A stretch of DNA of 64,000 nt from Nocardioides sp. CFH 31398 (GTDB lineage Bacteria > Actinomycetota > Actinomycetes > Propionibacteriales > Nocardioidaceae), in assembly GCF_022436705.1 (NCBI RefSeq), contig NZ_JAKUHT010000001.1, positions 1 to 64,000 of the forward strand, in the 5' to 3' direction. Positions 25,164 to 33,603 of this stretch are shown here, one piece after another. The notes under the pieces are model-generated. The model was not told where the DNA came from and ran no database searches. It saw nothing but the letters and a program-made list of their open reading frames with translations. The number at the start of each line of letters is the position of its first letter. The stretch's first letter is position 1. Both the position numbers and the translations under genes were made by a program.

Positions 25164-26356
25164 CCCACTCTGCCGGCGACTCCCCGAGGGAGTTCGGCCC
25201 CGACCTCGCCGAGGTCTTCGGTCCCAGCCAGCGTGACGGCGGGCCCGACCTGGTGCAGCTGCTCACCCCGGAGGGCGAGCGCGTGCACCACCCGGAGTTC
25301 GACGTCGACCTGTCCGCCGAGGAGCTCCTCGGCCTCTACCGCGACATGGTGCTCGTGCGCCGCCTCGACACCGAGGCGACCGCGCTGCAGCGCCACGGCG
25401 AGCTGGGCATCTGGGCGCAGCTGCTGGGTCAGGAGGCCGCGCAGATCGGCGCCGGCCGCGCGCTGCGCCGCCAGGACCACGTCTTCCCGACCTACCGCGA
25501 GCACGGCGTCGCCTGGTGCAAGGGCATCGACCCGCTCGACCTGCTCGGGCTCTTCCGCGGTGTGGACCAGGGCGCCTGGGACCCGGCCGAGTTCGGCTTC
25601 GGGCTCTACACGATCGTCATCGGCGCGCAGACGCTCCACGCCACCGGCTACGCGATGGCCATCCAGCGCGACGGCGACGTCGGCACCGGCGAGCCAGACC
25701 GCGACGCCGCCGTCCTCGCGCACTTCGGCGACGGCGCCTCCAGCCAGGGCGACGTCAACGAGGCCTTCATCTTCGCGGCGTCCTACAACGCGCCGGTCGT
25801 CCTCTTCTGCCAGAACAACCAGTGGGCGATCTCCGAGCCCATCGAGCGCCAGACGCGCATCCCGCTCTACCAGCGCGCGCTCGGCTTCGGCTTCCCCGGC
25901 GTCCGGGTCGACGGCAACGACGTCATCGCGACGTACGCCGTCACCAAGGCCGCCCTGCAGCGCGCCCGCGACGGCCAGGGCCCGACGTTGGTCGAGGCGT
26001 ACACGTACCGGATGGGCGCCCACACCACCACCGACGACCCGACCCGCTACCGGCTCAGCGAGGACGTCGAGAACTGGAAGCTCAAGGACCCCATCGCCCG
26101 CGTGACGGCGTACCTGCGTCGCATGGGGCTGGCCGACGAGCGGTGGTTCACCGACCTTCAGGCCGAGGCCGACGACCTCGGCGCCCGCCTGCGCGAGGGC
26201 TGCAAGGCGCTGCCCGACCCGCGCTACGTCGAGGGCTTCGACCTCGTGTACGCCGAGCAGACCGACGAGCTCCGCGCCCAGAAGGCCGCCTGGCAGGCCT
26301 ACCAGGACAGCTTCGAGACCGACCACACCCTCGGCGAGACGGGAGCCCACCGATGA
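25160..26356 (+). CDS. bkdA: Branched-chain 2-oxoacid dehydrogenase E1 alpha subunit
   Basis: A 398-residue E1 alpha chain. The thiamin-diphosphate motif starts as GDGASSQGDVNEAF (near residue 189) and runs to CQNNQWAIS; YRMGAHTTTDDPTRYR is the phosphorylation-loop region. With E1 beta it decarboxylates 2-oxoacids and transfers the acyl group to the E2 lipoyl arm. The order alpha-beta-E2 without an E3 gene is as in mycobacterial bkdABC, so branched-chain 2-oxoacids are the probable substrates; pyruvate cannot be excluded. GAAGGA precedes the ATG. Its stop overlaps bkdB by four bases. Confidence 0.9.
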   Translation: MTHSAGDSPREFGPDLAEVFGPSQRDGGPDLVQLLTPEGERVHHPEFDVDLSAEELLGLYRDMVLVRRLDTEATALQRHGELGIWAQLLGQEAAQIGAGRALRRQDHVFPTYREHGVAWCKGIDPLDLLGLFRGVDQGAWDPAEFGFGLYTIVIGAQTLHATGYAMAIQRDGDVGTGEPDRDAAVLAHFGDGASSQGDVNEAFIFAASYNAPVVLFCQNNQWAISEPIERQTRIPLYQRALGFGFPGVRVDGNDVIATYAVTKAALQRARDGQGPTLVEAYTYRMGAHTTTDDPTRYRLSEDVENWKLKDPIARVTAYLRRMGLADERWFTDLQAEADDLGARLREGCKALPDPRYVEGFDLVYAEQTDELRAQKAAWQAYQDSFETDHTLGETGAHR

Positions 26357-27327
26357 GCAGGATCACCCTGGCCAAGGGCCTCAACGCGGGGCTGCGCAAG
26401 GCGATGGAGGACGACCCGAAGGTCCTCCTCATGGGCGAGGACGTCGGCAAGCTCGGCGGCGTCTTCCGGATCACCGACGGGCTCCAGAAGGACTTCGGCG
26501 AGGACCGCGTCATCGACTCCCCGCTCGCGGAGTCCGGGATCGTCGGCACCGCGGTCGGCATGGCGCTGCGCGGCTACCGTCCGGTCGTCGAGATCCAGTT
26601 CGACGGCTTCGTCTACCCGGCGTACGACCAGATCGTCTGCCAGGTCGCGAAGATGCACTACCGCTCACGTGGCCGCTCGCCGATGCCGATGGTCATCCGC
26701 ATCCCGTTCGGCGGTGGCATCGGCGCGGTCGAGCACCACTCCGAGAGCCCCGAGGCGCAGTTCGCGCACACCCCGGGCCTCAAGGTCGTGGCGTGCTCGA
26801 ACCCGGTCGACGGCTACTGGATGATCCAGCAGGCCATCGCCTGCGACGACCCGGTGATCTTCCTCGAGCCGAAGCGTCAGTACCACGCCGACAAGGCCGA
26901 CCTGGACGAGACCGCGACGCCCGCCCCGCTCTTCACCTCGCGCACCGTGCGCGCCGGCACCGACGCGACCCTGGTCGGCTACGGCCCGACCGTGAAGACC
27001 TGCCTGCGCGCCGCCGAGGCCGCCGAGGACTCCACCTCCCTCGAGGTCATCGACCTCCGCACGCTGTCACCGCTCGACCTGGGCCCCGTCCACGACTCGG
27101 TACGCCGGACCGGCCGCCTGGTCGTCGTCCACGAGGCCCACGTGAACCTCGGCATGGGCGCCGAGGTCGCCGCCCGCGTGACCGAGGAGTGCTTCTACTC
27201 GCTCGAGGCGCCCGTCCTGCGCGTCGGTGCGCCGGACACGCCGTACCCGCCGTCGCGGGTCGAGGAGGAGTACCTGCCCGACCTCGACCGCGTCCTCGAC
27301 GCCGTCGACCGAGCCCTGGAGTACTGA
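26353..27327 (+). CDS. bkdB: Branched-chain 2-oxoacid dehydrogenase E1 beta subunit
   Basis: A 324-residue E1 beta chain of normal length. It shows MGEDVGKLGGVFRIT, the segment DSPLAESGIVGTAVGMAL and the C-terminal transketolase domain with VHEAHVNLGMGAEVAA. It pairs with the alpha chain to form the thiamin-dependent E1 heterotetramer. Its ATG overlaps the bkdA stop (ATGA), and bkdC begins three bases after its stop, so the three are strictly co-expressed. Confidence 0.92.
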   Translation: MSRITLAKGLNAGLRKAMEDDPKVLLMGEDVGKLGGVFRITDGLQKDFGEDRVIDSPLAESGIVGTAVGMALRGYRPVVEIQFDGFVYPAYDQIVCQVAKMHYRSRGRSPMPMVIRIPFGGGIGAVEHHSESPEAQFAHTPGLKVVACSNPVDGYWMIQQAIACDDPVIFLEPKRQYHADKADLDETATPAPLFTSRTVRAGTDATLVGYGPTVKTCLRAAEAAEDSTSLEVIDLRTLSPLDLGPVHDSVRRTGRLVVVHEAHVNLGMGAEVAARVTEECFYSLEAPVLRVGAPDTPYPPSRVEEEYLPDLDRVLDAVDRALEY

Positions 27328-27330
27328 GCG

Positions 27331-28893
27331 ATGCCCACGCAGTCCTACCTGCTCCCCGACGTCGGCGAGGGCCTCACGGAGGCCGAGATCGTCGAGTGGA
27401 AGGTCAAGGTCGGCGACGTCGTCGCCATCAACGACATCGTCGTCGAGATCGAGACCGCCAAGTCGCTCGTCGAGCTGCCCAGCCCGTACGCCGGCGAGGT
27501 CACCGCGCTGCTCGTCGAGCCGGGGCAGATGGTCGAGGTCGGCACGCCGATCATCGCGATCGGGGAGCCGGGCTCCGCCGCGGCGGCCCCCACCGCGCCG
27601 GCGCCGGAGGCGACGTCGCCGGTCGAGGCCACGGTCTCGACGGGCTCGACCGACGACACCGAGATCGACTGGTCCAACCCGGCCGCCTCGGGCGGCGGCG
27701 AGGGCGAGTCGCTGGTCGGTCGCCAGAAGGCCGAGCGGGGCCCGGTGCGCCGCCCGCGCAAGGGCTCGGCGTCCCCCTCGACGGAGTCGGCGGCCGCCAC
27801 CCAGATGCAGGTCCAGGGCGCGTTCGCGCCCGGTGGTGCCCAGTCCGACCCGGTGGTCGAGTCCGAGGAGCCCGCGGTCCCGGCGACCTCCGCGCGTCCC
27901 GACCCGGTCGAGAGCCGCGTCGCCGACCCCCTGACCCCGCCCGCCGCCACCGGCGACGTCCGCGTGCTGGCCAAGCCGCCCGTGCGCAAGCTCGCCAAGG
28001 ACCTCGGCGTCGACCTCGCCACCCTCCGCGGCACCGGCCCCGGTGGCGTGGTGACCCGCGAGGACGTCCTCCGCTGGTCGAGCAGCGACGAGCGCCAGCG
28101 AGGAGCGGCCGTCGCCCTTCGAGACGCCTCGTCCCTCGGCTCCTCAGGGACCGAGTCTTCCCCGGCGCTCGCGGTGAAGCCGGACCGTGAGTGGCGCGAG
28201 CCCGTCAAGGGCGTGCGCAAGATGATGGGCGAGGCGATGGTCGGCTCGGCCTTCACCGCCCCGCACGTCACCGAGTGGGTCACCGTCGACGTCACCGGCG
28301 CGATGGAGCTCGTCGAGCGGCTCAAGGGCCACCGCGAGCTGCGCGACGTGAAGGTCTCGCCGCTGCTGCTGCTCGCCCGGGCCGCGATCCTCGCGATCCG
28401 TCGGACGCCGGTCATCAACTCGACCTGGGACGACGCCGCGCAGGAGGTCGTCTTCAAGCGGTACGTCAACCTCGGCATCGCCGCCGCCACCCCGCGCGGC
28501 CTGGTCGTGCCGAACGTCAAGGACGCCGACCGGCTGGGCCTGCGCGAGCTCGCCGAGGCGCTGTCCGCGCTCACCGCCACGGCGCGCGAGGGTCGCACCC
28601 AGCCGGCCGAGATGTCGGGCGGCACCTTCACGATCACCAACGTCGGCGTCTTCGGCGTCGACGCGGGCACCCCGATCATCAACCCGGGGGAGTCGGCGAT
28701 CCTCTGCTTCGGCGCCGTCCGCAAGCAGCCCTGGGTCGTCACCCGCGACGGGGTCGACGTGATCGAGCCGCGCTACGTCACGACGCTCGCGCTGAGCTTC
28801 GACCACCGTCACGTCGACGGCGAGGCCGGCTCCCGGTTCCTGCGTGACGTCGCCGACGTCATGGAGGACCCGGGTACCGCCCTGCTCTTCTGA
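27331..28893 (+). CDS. bkdC: Dihydrolipoamide acyltransferase E2 of the branched-chain complex
   Basis: A 520-residue E2 with one lipoyl domain (residues 1-80, lipoylated Lys44 in ETAKS), a long Ala/Pro/Ser-rich linker, a peripheral-subunit-binding domain (about 208-250, VRKLAKDLGVDLATLRGTG) and a catalytic acyltransferase domain (about 285-520) with FDHRHVDGEAG holding the active-site histidine. It takes the acyl group from E1 and passes it to CoA. The linker between binding and catalytic domains (about residues 252-277) is encoded by DNA resembling the dispersed repeat found elsewhere in this window, which suggests the linker gained it by insertion. An E3 gene must lie elsewhere. Confidence 0.92.
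   Translation: MPTQSYLLPDVGEGLTEAEIVEWKVKVGDVVAINDIVVEIETAKSLVELPSPYAGEVTALLVEPGQMVEVGTPIIAIGEPGSAAAAPTAPAPEATSPVEATVSTGSTDDTEIDWSNPAASGGGEGESLVGRQKAERGPVRRPRKGSASPSTESAAATQMQVQGAFAPGGAQSDPVVESEEPAVPATSARPDPVESRVADPLTPPAATGDVRVLAKPPVRKLAKDLGVDLATLRGTGPGGVVTREDVLRWSSSDERQRGAAVALRDASSLGSSGTESSPALAVKPDREWREPVKGVRKMMGEAMVGSAFTAPHVTEWVTVDVTGAMELVERLKGHRELRDVKVSPLLLLARAAILAIRRTPVINSTWDDAAQEVVFKRYVNLGIAAATPRGLVVPNVKDADRLGLRELAEALSALTATAREGRTQPAEMSGGTFTITNVGVFGVDAGTPIINPGESAILCFGAVRKQPWVVTRDGVDVIEPRYVTTLALSFDHRHVDGEAGSRFLRDVADVMEDPGTALLF
28086..28160 (+). repeat. Dispersed-repeat fragment inside the bkdC coding sequence
   Basis: The start matches GAGCGCCAGCGAG, then GAGCGGCCGTCG and CCCTTCGAG, in the same order as in the repeat copy at 38411-38450. 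It is in frame and falls in the flexible linker of E2. Confidence 0.5.
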
Positions 28894-28898
28894 GGCCG

Positions 28899-28927
28899 CT
28901 CGACGGGTCCGCTCAGGACCCGTCGAG
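28899..28927. terminator. Bidirectional terminator between bkdC and the Crp/Fnr gene
   Basis: CTCGACGGGTCC and GGACCCGTCGAG form a perfect 12-bp stem with a 5-nt loop. The stop codon of the Crp/Fnr gene is the loop itself. Confidence 0.75.
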
Positions 28928-29761
28928 CTGGCAGTGGCGCCGGAGCGCCTCGAGGTCGTGCACGGTGATGCGGCCGCGGGCCAGGGACACCGTCCCCTCG
29001 GCGACCAGCACTCGCAGCGCCCTGTTGACCGAGGGCCGGGTGCCGCCGGTCAGGTCCGCGAGCTGCGCCTGGGTGAGCGGGACGACGACCGGCACTCCGC
29101 CCGGGCCGACGTCCTCGGCCGGGGCGCCGAGCGCGAGCTCGAGCAGCCGGCGGTGGACCCGCTCGTCGAGGCCGACGCGCATCAGCTCCAGGACCGAGCG
29201 GCTCAGGGCGTCGACCCGGCCCGCGAGCAGCTCCGCGAGGGTGCGGTAGATCGCCGGGTGCTCCGCGCAGAGCAGGCGGAAGGCCGAGGCGGTCACGACC
29301 AGGGTCCGCGCCGGCTCGATCGCGCTGACGGTCGCGGTCCGGCGCCGGTCCGACCGCAGCAGCGCCAGCTCGCCGAAGTAGTCGCCCGGGCCGAGCAGGT
29401 TGACCATGCCGGTGTCGCCGGTGGCCAGCGAGACGTGGACGGTGAAGCGCCCCTCGGCGACCAGGTGCATCGAGTCGGCGGGGTCACCCTCGTGGCAGAC
29501 GACCTCGCCACGCTCGAACGAGCGCGGACGGGCCGCGGCCAGGAGCCCGTCCCGCTCCCGCGGCCCCAGCGACCCGAGGAGCGGGGAGGAGGACGGGAAG
29601 GGCACACCCGGTCCCGGCCACCCCCATGGGTGACCGGGTCCCGAGCCGCTCGGGACCGGTCCGTCGGACCCGGCCCGTCGTCCCGGGGAGGCCCCCCGGC
29701 ACTCCGCAGGACGGCCGACGACCGAGTCGTCCGGCACGTGGTCCCCGAGCTCGTCGTTCAT
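28913..29761 (-). CDS. Crp/Fnr family transcriptional regulator
   Basis: Up to 282 residues from ATG 29761, with a Gly/Pro/Ser-rich N-terminal extension of about 60 residues before the usual fold; an in-frame GTG at 29605 would give a standard-length protein. The cyclic-nucleotide domain keeps the phosphate-binding cassette FGELALLRSDRRRTATV with the Arg and Thr that hold cAMP in Crp. The C-terminal winged helix has TQAQLADLTGGTRPSVNRAL. It diverges from a cyclase-domain gene, suggesting a local cyclic-nucleotide link. No Fnr-type cysteine cluster is present. Confidence 0.87.
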   Translation of the reverse strand: MNDELGDHVPDDSVVGRPAECRGASPGRRAGSDGPVPSGSGPGHPWGWPGPGVPFPSSSPLLGSLGPRERDGLLAAARPRSFERGEVVCHEGDPADSMHLVAEGRFTVHVSLATGDTGMVNLLGPGDYFGELALLRSDRRRTATVSAIEPARTLVVTASAFRLLCAEHPAIYRTLAELLAGRVDALSRSVLELMRVGLDERVHRRLLELALGAPAEDVGPGGVPVVVPLTQAQLADLTGGTRPSVNRALRVLVAEGTVSLARGRITVHDLEALRRHCQLDGS

Positions 29762-29826
29762 GCTGCCCGAGTCTGGCCTGCCGGAGTGTGCGCTGCACGA
29801 CACATCGGCTGTGTTTCACTGCGCCC

Positions 29827-32520
29827 GTGACACGGGACCTGCCCAGCGGTGAGGTCACCCTCCTCTTCTCCGACATCGAGCGGTCGACGCAGATGGTCCA
29901 CGCGCTCGGCGAGGCCTGGCCGCGGGTGCTCGAGATCCAGCGCCGGGTGTGCCGGGAGGCCTGGCAGCGGTTCGACGGCGTCGAGCTGGGCACGCAGGGC
30001 GACTCGTTCTTCGTGGTGTTCGCCTCGGCCGCGGACGCCGTCGCTGCCGCGGTCCGCGCCCAGCGGTCCCTGGCCGAGGCGTCCTGGCCGGACGACGCCC
30101 GCGTGCGGGTCCGGATCGGGGTGCACACCGGGACGCCGAGCCGGCACGCCGACGGGTACGTCGGGATGGACGTCCACCGGGCCGCGCGCCTCGCCGCAGC
30201 CGGCCACGGCGGTCAGCTGCTGGTCTCCGGGACGACGATGCAGCGGGTGGCCGAGGCGCTGCCAGAGGGCGTCTCGGCCGTCGACCTGGGCGAGCACCGG
30301 CTGCGGGACATCCCGACCCGCACCCGCATCCACCAGCTCACGCCGGCCGGGCTGGACGACGACCACCCGCCGCTGCGCGCCCTCGGCGGGGCCGGCAGCC
30401 TGCCGACGGCCCTGCGCGAGGGGCTGCGCGAGGTGGTCGGCCGTGACGGCGAGGTCGCCGAGCTCGCCGCGCTGGTCCGGGGCGGCGCGCGGCTGCTGAC
30501 GCTCACCGGGCCGGGCGGCGTCGGCAAGACGACCCTGGCGAACGCCGTGGCGGCCTCGGTCGCCCACCTGTTCGGCGACGGCGTGTACCTGGTGCCGATG
30601 GTGGGGGCGACGTCCGCCACCGGGATGTGGACGACGACCGCGCACGTGCTCGGCGTGCCGCCCGAGGGGCAGGCGCCGCCGGGCATCTTCGACCACCTGA
30701 GCGGTCGCCGGATGCTCCTCGTCCTGGACAACCTGGAGCACCTCGACGAGGCGGACCAGGTCGTCCGGTCCCTGCTCGACGGGGCCGCTGACGTCACCGT
30801 CGTGGCGACCTCGCGTCGTCCGCTGCACGTGGCCGGGGAGCACGAGCACGTGGTGCCGGTCCTCGAGCCCGACGACGCGGTGACGATGTTCGCGAGGCAC
30901 GCCGCGCGCGCCCGCCGCGGCTTCGTGGTGGACGCGTCGAACCGGGCGGAGGTGGCGGAGCTGTGCGCCGTCCTGGACCGGCTCCCGCTGGCCCTGGAGA
31001 TCGCCGCGGCCCGCGTCAAGGTCCTCTCGCCCCGGGCCATGCTCGCCCGGGTCGACGGCACCCTCGACCTGCGGCACGGTCGCCGCGACGCCGACGGCCG
31101 GCAGGCATCGCTGCGGGCGACGGTCGCCTGGAGCCACGACCTGCTCGACGGTCCGCGGCGGTCCGTCCTGGACCACCTCGGGGTTTTCCTCGGGGGAGCG
31201 TCGCTGCCCGGCGTCGAGGCCGTCGTCCCCGGCCCCGACCTCGACGGGGAGGACCTGCTGGACGTGCTGTTCGACCTGGTCGACCAGTCGATGGTGGTGG
31301 TCACGGACACCGTGGACGGCGAGCCCCGCTTCCACCTGCTGGAGACGGTGCGGCGCTTCGCGCTGGACCGGCTGTCCGAGCGCGGCGTGCGCGCCGAGGC
31401 CGAGCGACGCCACGCCCAGTTCCACCTGGACCTCGCCCGCGACCTGCACCCCCTCGAGCAGCCCGTCGACCTGCGCACGGCCCGGGGCACGCTCCTGCTC
31501 GAGGTCCCCAACATCGGTGCGGCGCTGGCTCGACCCGACGCCGACGTCCGGTGGGACGGCCACCCGATGCCCTGGCCGCACCGGTGCGCCCTCGCCGCCG
31601 AGGTCGCCCTGGAGTACCGCCTGCCCGGGGACGTCCGACGGTGGTGCGCCGCCGGCCTCGAGGCGTTCGGCCCGGGGACGCCGGACGACGGGCTGGCCCG
31701 GCTGGGGCTCGGCTGGCTGCTCGCCATCGACGCACGCCGCGAGGGCATGCACGGGGACGGGGCACGCGCACCCCTCCTGGCCCGGCAGGCCGCCCTGCTG
31801 GTGGGCCCGACGCTGCCGGAGGTCGACTCGCCGTGGCGGTCGCGGACCCGGGTGATGGCCGAGGCCGCCAACGCCGCCGGCTGGAGCGCGACCGAGCCGG
31901 CCGACGTCGAGGAGGCCCTGCGGTGGCAACGGCGACTGGTGCGGGTGGCCGCCAAGGACCCGGACCCCATGGTCGCCGTCCTGGTGGTGCAGAACGAGAG
32001 CTACCTGTCGTACACCTGCGGGGACCACGAGCGGACGCGCGAGGCCATCCTCGAGCTCAAGCGCCTGTGGGCCGCCCGCGGCTGGCCCGTGGAGCTGATC
32101 CGCGAGAACGACCTGTCGGACCTCGACGTGTGGCGTGGTCGTGAGGACCTGGCGCACCTCCGGATGGCCGAGCACATCGACCGGTTCGCCGAGCACGGGG
32201 ACCCGCTGCACCAGTACGCCTTCGCGCAGACGATGGCCGCGGCGGTGAGCCTCGCCCACCCGCACCACTGCGTCCGCACCATCGCCAGCATCTCGGTCTT
32301 CCGCGAGGTGGAGGCGCTCGGGTACTCGGACCGTTTCGAGGAGGACGAGGAGCGGATCCTGGCCCGGAGCCGTCCGCTGCTCGGCGCCGCCGAGTGGGAC
32401 GCGGCGTGGAGGAGGGGACGGCAGGAGCCGCTGGTCGACCTGGTCCGCGAGATCGCTGCTCTGCCCACCCCGCCACGGACCGACCTCGACGGGCCGCTCG
32501 CCGGCGGCTCCGACGGGTAG
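29827..32520 (+). CDS. Nucleotidyl cyclase-domain / NB-ARC ATPase signalling protein
   Basis: An 897-residue protein. Residues 1-165 form a class III cyclase homology domain (LLFSDIERSTQM with the first metal Asp, GDSFFVVF with the second). About residues 195-480 form an AAA/NB-ARC-type ATPase with Walker A GPGGVGKTT and Walker B LLVLDNLEHL. The C-terminal half is helical and probably repeat-like. The transition-state Asn is His (DVHRAARL) and the usual adenine-selecting Lys before GDSFF is missing, as in many relatives of this architecture, so cyclase activity is doubtful. No DNA-binding domain is seen. GTG 29827 is chosen because the cyclase domain begins directly after it. It diverges from a Crp/Fnr gene. 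Confidence 0.82.
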   Translation: MTRDLPSGEVTLLFSDIERSTQMVHALGEAWPRVLEIQRRVCREAWQRFDGVELGTQGDSFFVVFASAADAVAAAVRAQRSLAEASWPDDARVRVRIGVHTGTPSRHADGYVGMDVHRAARLAAAGHGGQLLVSGTTMQRVAEALPEGVSAVDLGEHRLRDIPTRTRIHQLTPAGLDDDHPPLRALGGAGSLPTALREGLREVVGRDGEVAELAALVRGGARLLTLTGPGGVGKTTLANAVAASVAHLFGDGVYLVPMVGATSATGMWTTTAHVLGVPPEGQAPPGIFDHLSGRRMLLVLDNLEHLDEADQVVRSLLDGAADVTVVATSRRPLHVAGEHEHVVPVLEPDDAVTMFARHAARARRGFVVDASNRAEVAELCAVLDRLPLALEIAAARVKVLSPRAMLARVDGTLDLRHGRRDADGRQASLRATVAWSHDLLDGPRRSVLDHLGVFLGGASLPGVEAVVPGPDLDGEDLLDVLFDLVDQSMVVVTDTVDGEPRFHLLETVRRFALDRLSERGVRAEAERRHAQFHLDLARDLHPLEQPVDLRTARGTLLLEVPNIGAALARPDADVRWDGHPMPWPHRCALAAEVALEYRLPGDVRRWCAAGLEAFGPGTPDDGLARLGLGWLLAIDARREGMHGDGARAPLLARQAALLVGPTLPEVDSPWRSRTRVMAEAANAAGWSATEPADVEEALRWQRRLVRVAAKDPDPMVAVLVVQNESYLSYTCGDHERTREAILELKRLWAARGWPVELIRENDLSDLDVWRGREDLAHLRMAEHIDRFAEHGDPLHQYAFAQTMAAAVSLAHPHHCVRTIASISVFREVEALGYSDRFEEDEERILARSRPLLGAAEWDAAWRRGRQEPLVDLVREIAALPTPPRTDLDGPLAGGSDG

Positions 32521-32548
32521 ACGTCACCCCGCCGCCTGACGGTCGCGG

Positions 32549-32613
32549 CCCTCACACGGGACTCGCCCGACGGCTGGGGCGCAGAGCGCCCCGGCCGCCG
32601 GGCGAGGTGAGGG
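32549..32613. terminator. Long multi-part hairpin between convergent genes
   Basis: Four nested stems: CCCTCAC/GTGAGGG, CTCGCCCG/CGGGCGAG, GGC/GCC and GGGGCGC/GCGCCCC around an AGA loop, interrupted by small bulges. It separates the cyclase gene (ends 32520) from the GlsB-like gene (ends 32625). Confidence 0.75.
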
Positions 32614-32624
32614 TCAGGCGAGGG

Positions 32625-32891
32625 TCAGGCGTTGACCTTGCCGCGACCGGAGACGCCCTCGGCGACGCCGATCAGGAGCACGGACGCGATGACCGCGACG
32701 ACGAAGCCGAGGATGTTCAGCTCGCCGATGCTGCCGGTGCCGATCGCGCTGGCGATGACGCCGCCGATGACCGAGCCGACGATGCCCAGCAGCAGCGTGG
32801 CCAGGAGGCTGAGGTTCTGCTTGCCCGGCTTGATGAGTCGCGCGAGGGCGCCGATGATCAGGCCGGCGACGAGGAATCCGATGATGCCCAT
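32625..32891 (-). CDS. GlsB/YeaQ/YmgE family stress-response membrane protein
   Basis: An 88-residue protein with three hydrophobic helices, of the transglycosylase-associated/GlsB family. The glycine-rich helix pattern GFLVAGLIIGALARLIKPG and GIVGSVIGGVIAS is diagnostic. Members are often induced by general stress and sit in the membrane; molecular role unknown. AAGGAG lies upstream of ATG 32891. It is convergent with the cyclase gene across a strong hairpin. Confidence 0.85.
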   Translation of the reverse strand: MGIIGFLVAGLIIGALARLIKPGKQNLSLLATLLLGIVGSVIGGVIASAIGTGSIGELNILGFVVAVIASVLLIGVAEGVSGRGKVNA

Positions 32892-32962
32892 GATGGTTCT
32901 CCTTCTTCCACATCAGGTGCGCGAGGTACGCGTGTGAAGCGTGAACCGTTGGGCCGCCCAGC

Positions 32963-33496
32963 CTATTCCGTGTCGGGCGACCAGCGGAGGTGCTCGAGGC
33001 CGCGCCAGTGCTCCTCCGCCTGCTGCGGGGTGCCCAGGCCGTAGACGCGGACGAGCTCGGCCACGCCGGGCGCGACCTCGTCCAGGGCGGTGGCGGCCCG
33101 GTCGAGCTCCCGGCGCGACGCGACGGCGTGCAGCAGGTCGGCCACGGCGGCGACCGTCAGCGTCGGGGTCGTGGGCCGCTCGGCGGTGGTCAGGTCGGCG
33201 CGGGCCCGGCCGATCTCGGCGATCCGCCCGGCCACCGTGTGCCGGCTGAGCCGGGGCGACTCGTCGGCGAGCGCGAGCATGAGCTGCAGCCGGAACAGCA
33301 CCCGCGGGTTGCCGATCTTGACCCGGTGCCCGGTGGCGAGCTGCGACAGCATCGCCGGGCTGAGCCCCAGGATGCGTGCCACCGCGGCCTGCGAGAGCCC
33401 CAGCGGGCCGGTGACGCTGCCGACGAGCTCGCCCACGGAGGCGCCGTACAGCGCCCGCTGGTGCTCGACGTTGCCGGCGAGCCTGTCCTCCGCCAC
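32963..33496 (-). CDS. XRE-like DNA-binding protein
   Basis: A 177-residue protein. Residues 22-70 contain a helix-turn-helix of the XRE type (LGLSQAAVARILGLSPAMLSQL). The rest is helical and acidic, with no recognised ligand domain. It starts at GTG 33496 and diverges from a Ser/Thr kinase gene, 107 nt apart. A relation to the kinase is possible from position only. Confidence 0.7.
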   Translation of the reverse strand: MAEDRLAGNVEHQRALYGASVGELVGSVTGPLGLSQAAVARILGLSPAMLSQLATGHRVKIGNPRVLFRLQLMLALADESPRLSRHTVAGRIAEIGRARADLTTAERPTTPTLTVAAVADLLHAVASRRELDRAATALDEVAPGVAELVRVYGLGTPQQAEEHWRGLEHLRWSPDTE

Positions 33497-33590
33497 CTCA
33501 CCACCCCCACGATCGGGATCGCAGCGTTCACCATCGCGAACGCAGCACCAGGCTAGACCGCCCGGGGTGGTTGAAGTCGGGGATCACGGG

Positions 33591-33596
33591 TAGACA
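33591..33596 (+). promoter_or_regulatory. Near-consensus leaderless -10 (TAGACA) of the kinase gene
   Basis: TAGACA lies 7 nt before GTG 33604; the last base departs from TANNNT. Confidence 0.35.
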
Positions 33597-33603
33597 TCCA
33601 CCC

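Noticed and set aside
29783..29806. A standard Crp binding site in the cyclase/Crp gap
   Set aside because: TGTG and CACA are present, but their spacing is two bases longer than in the Crp consensus, so it is kept only as a weak hint.
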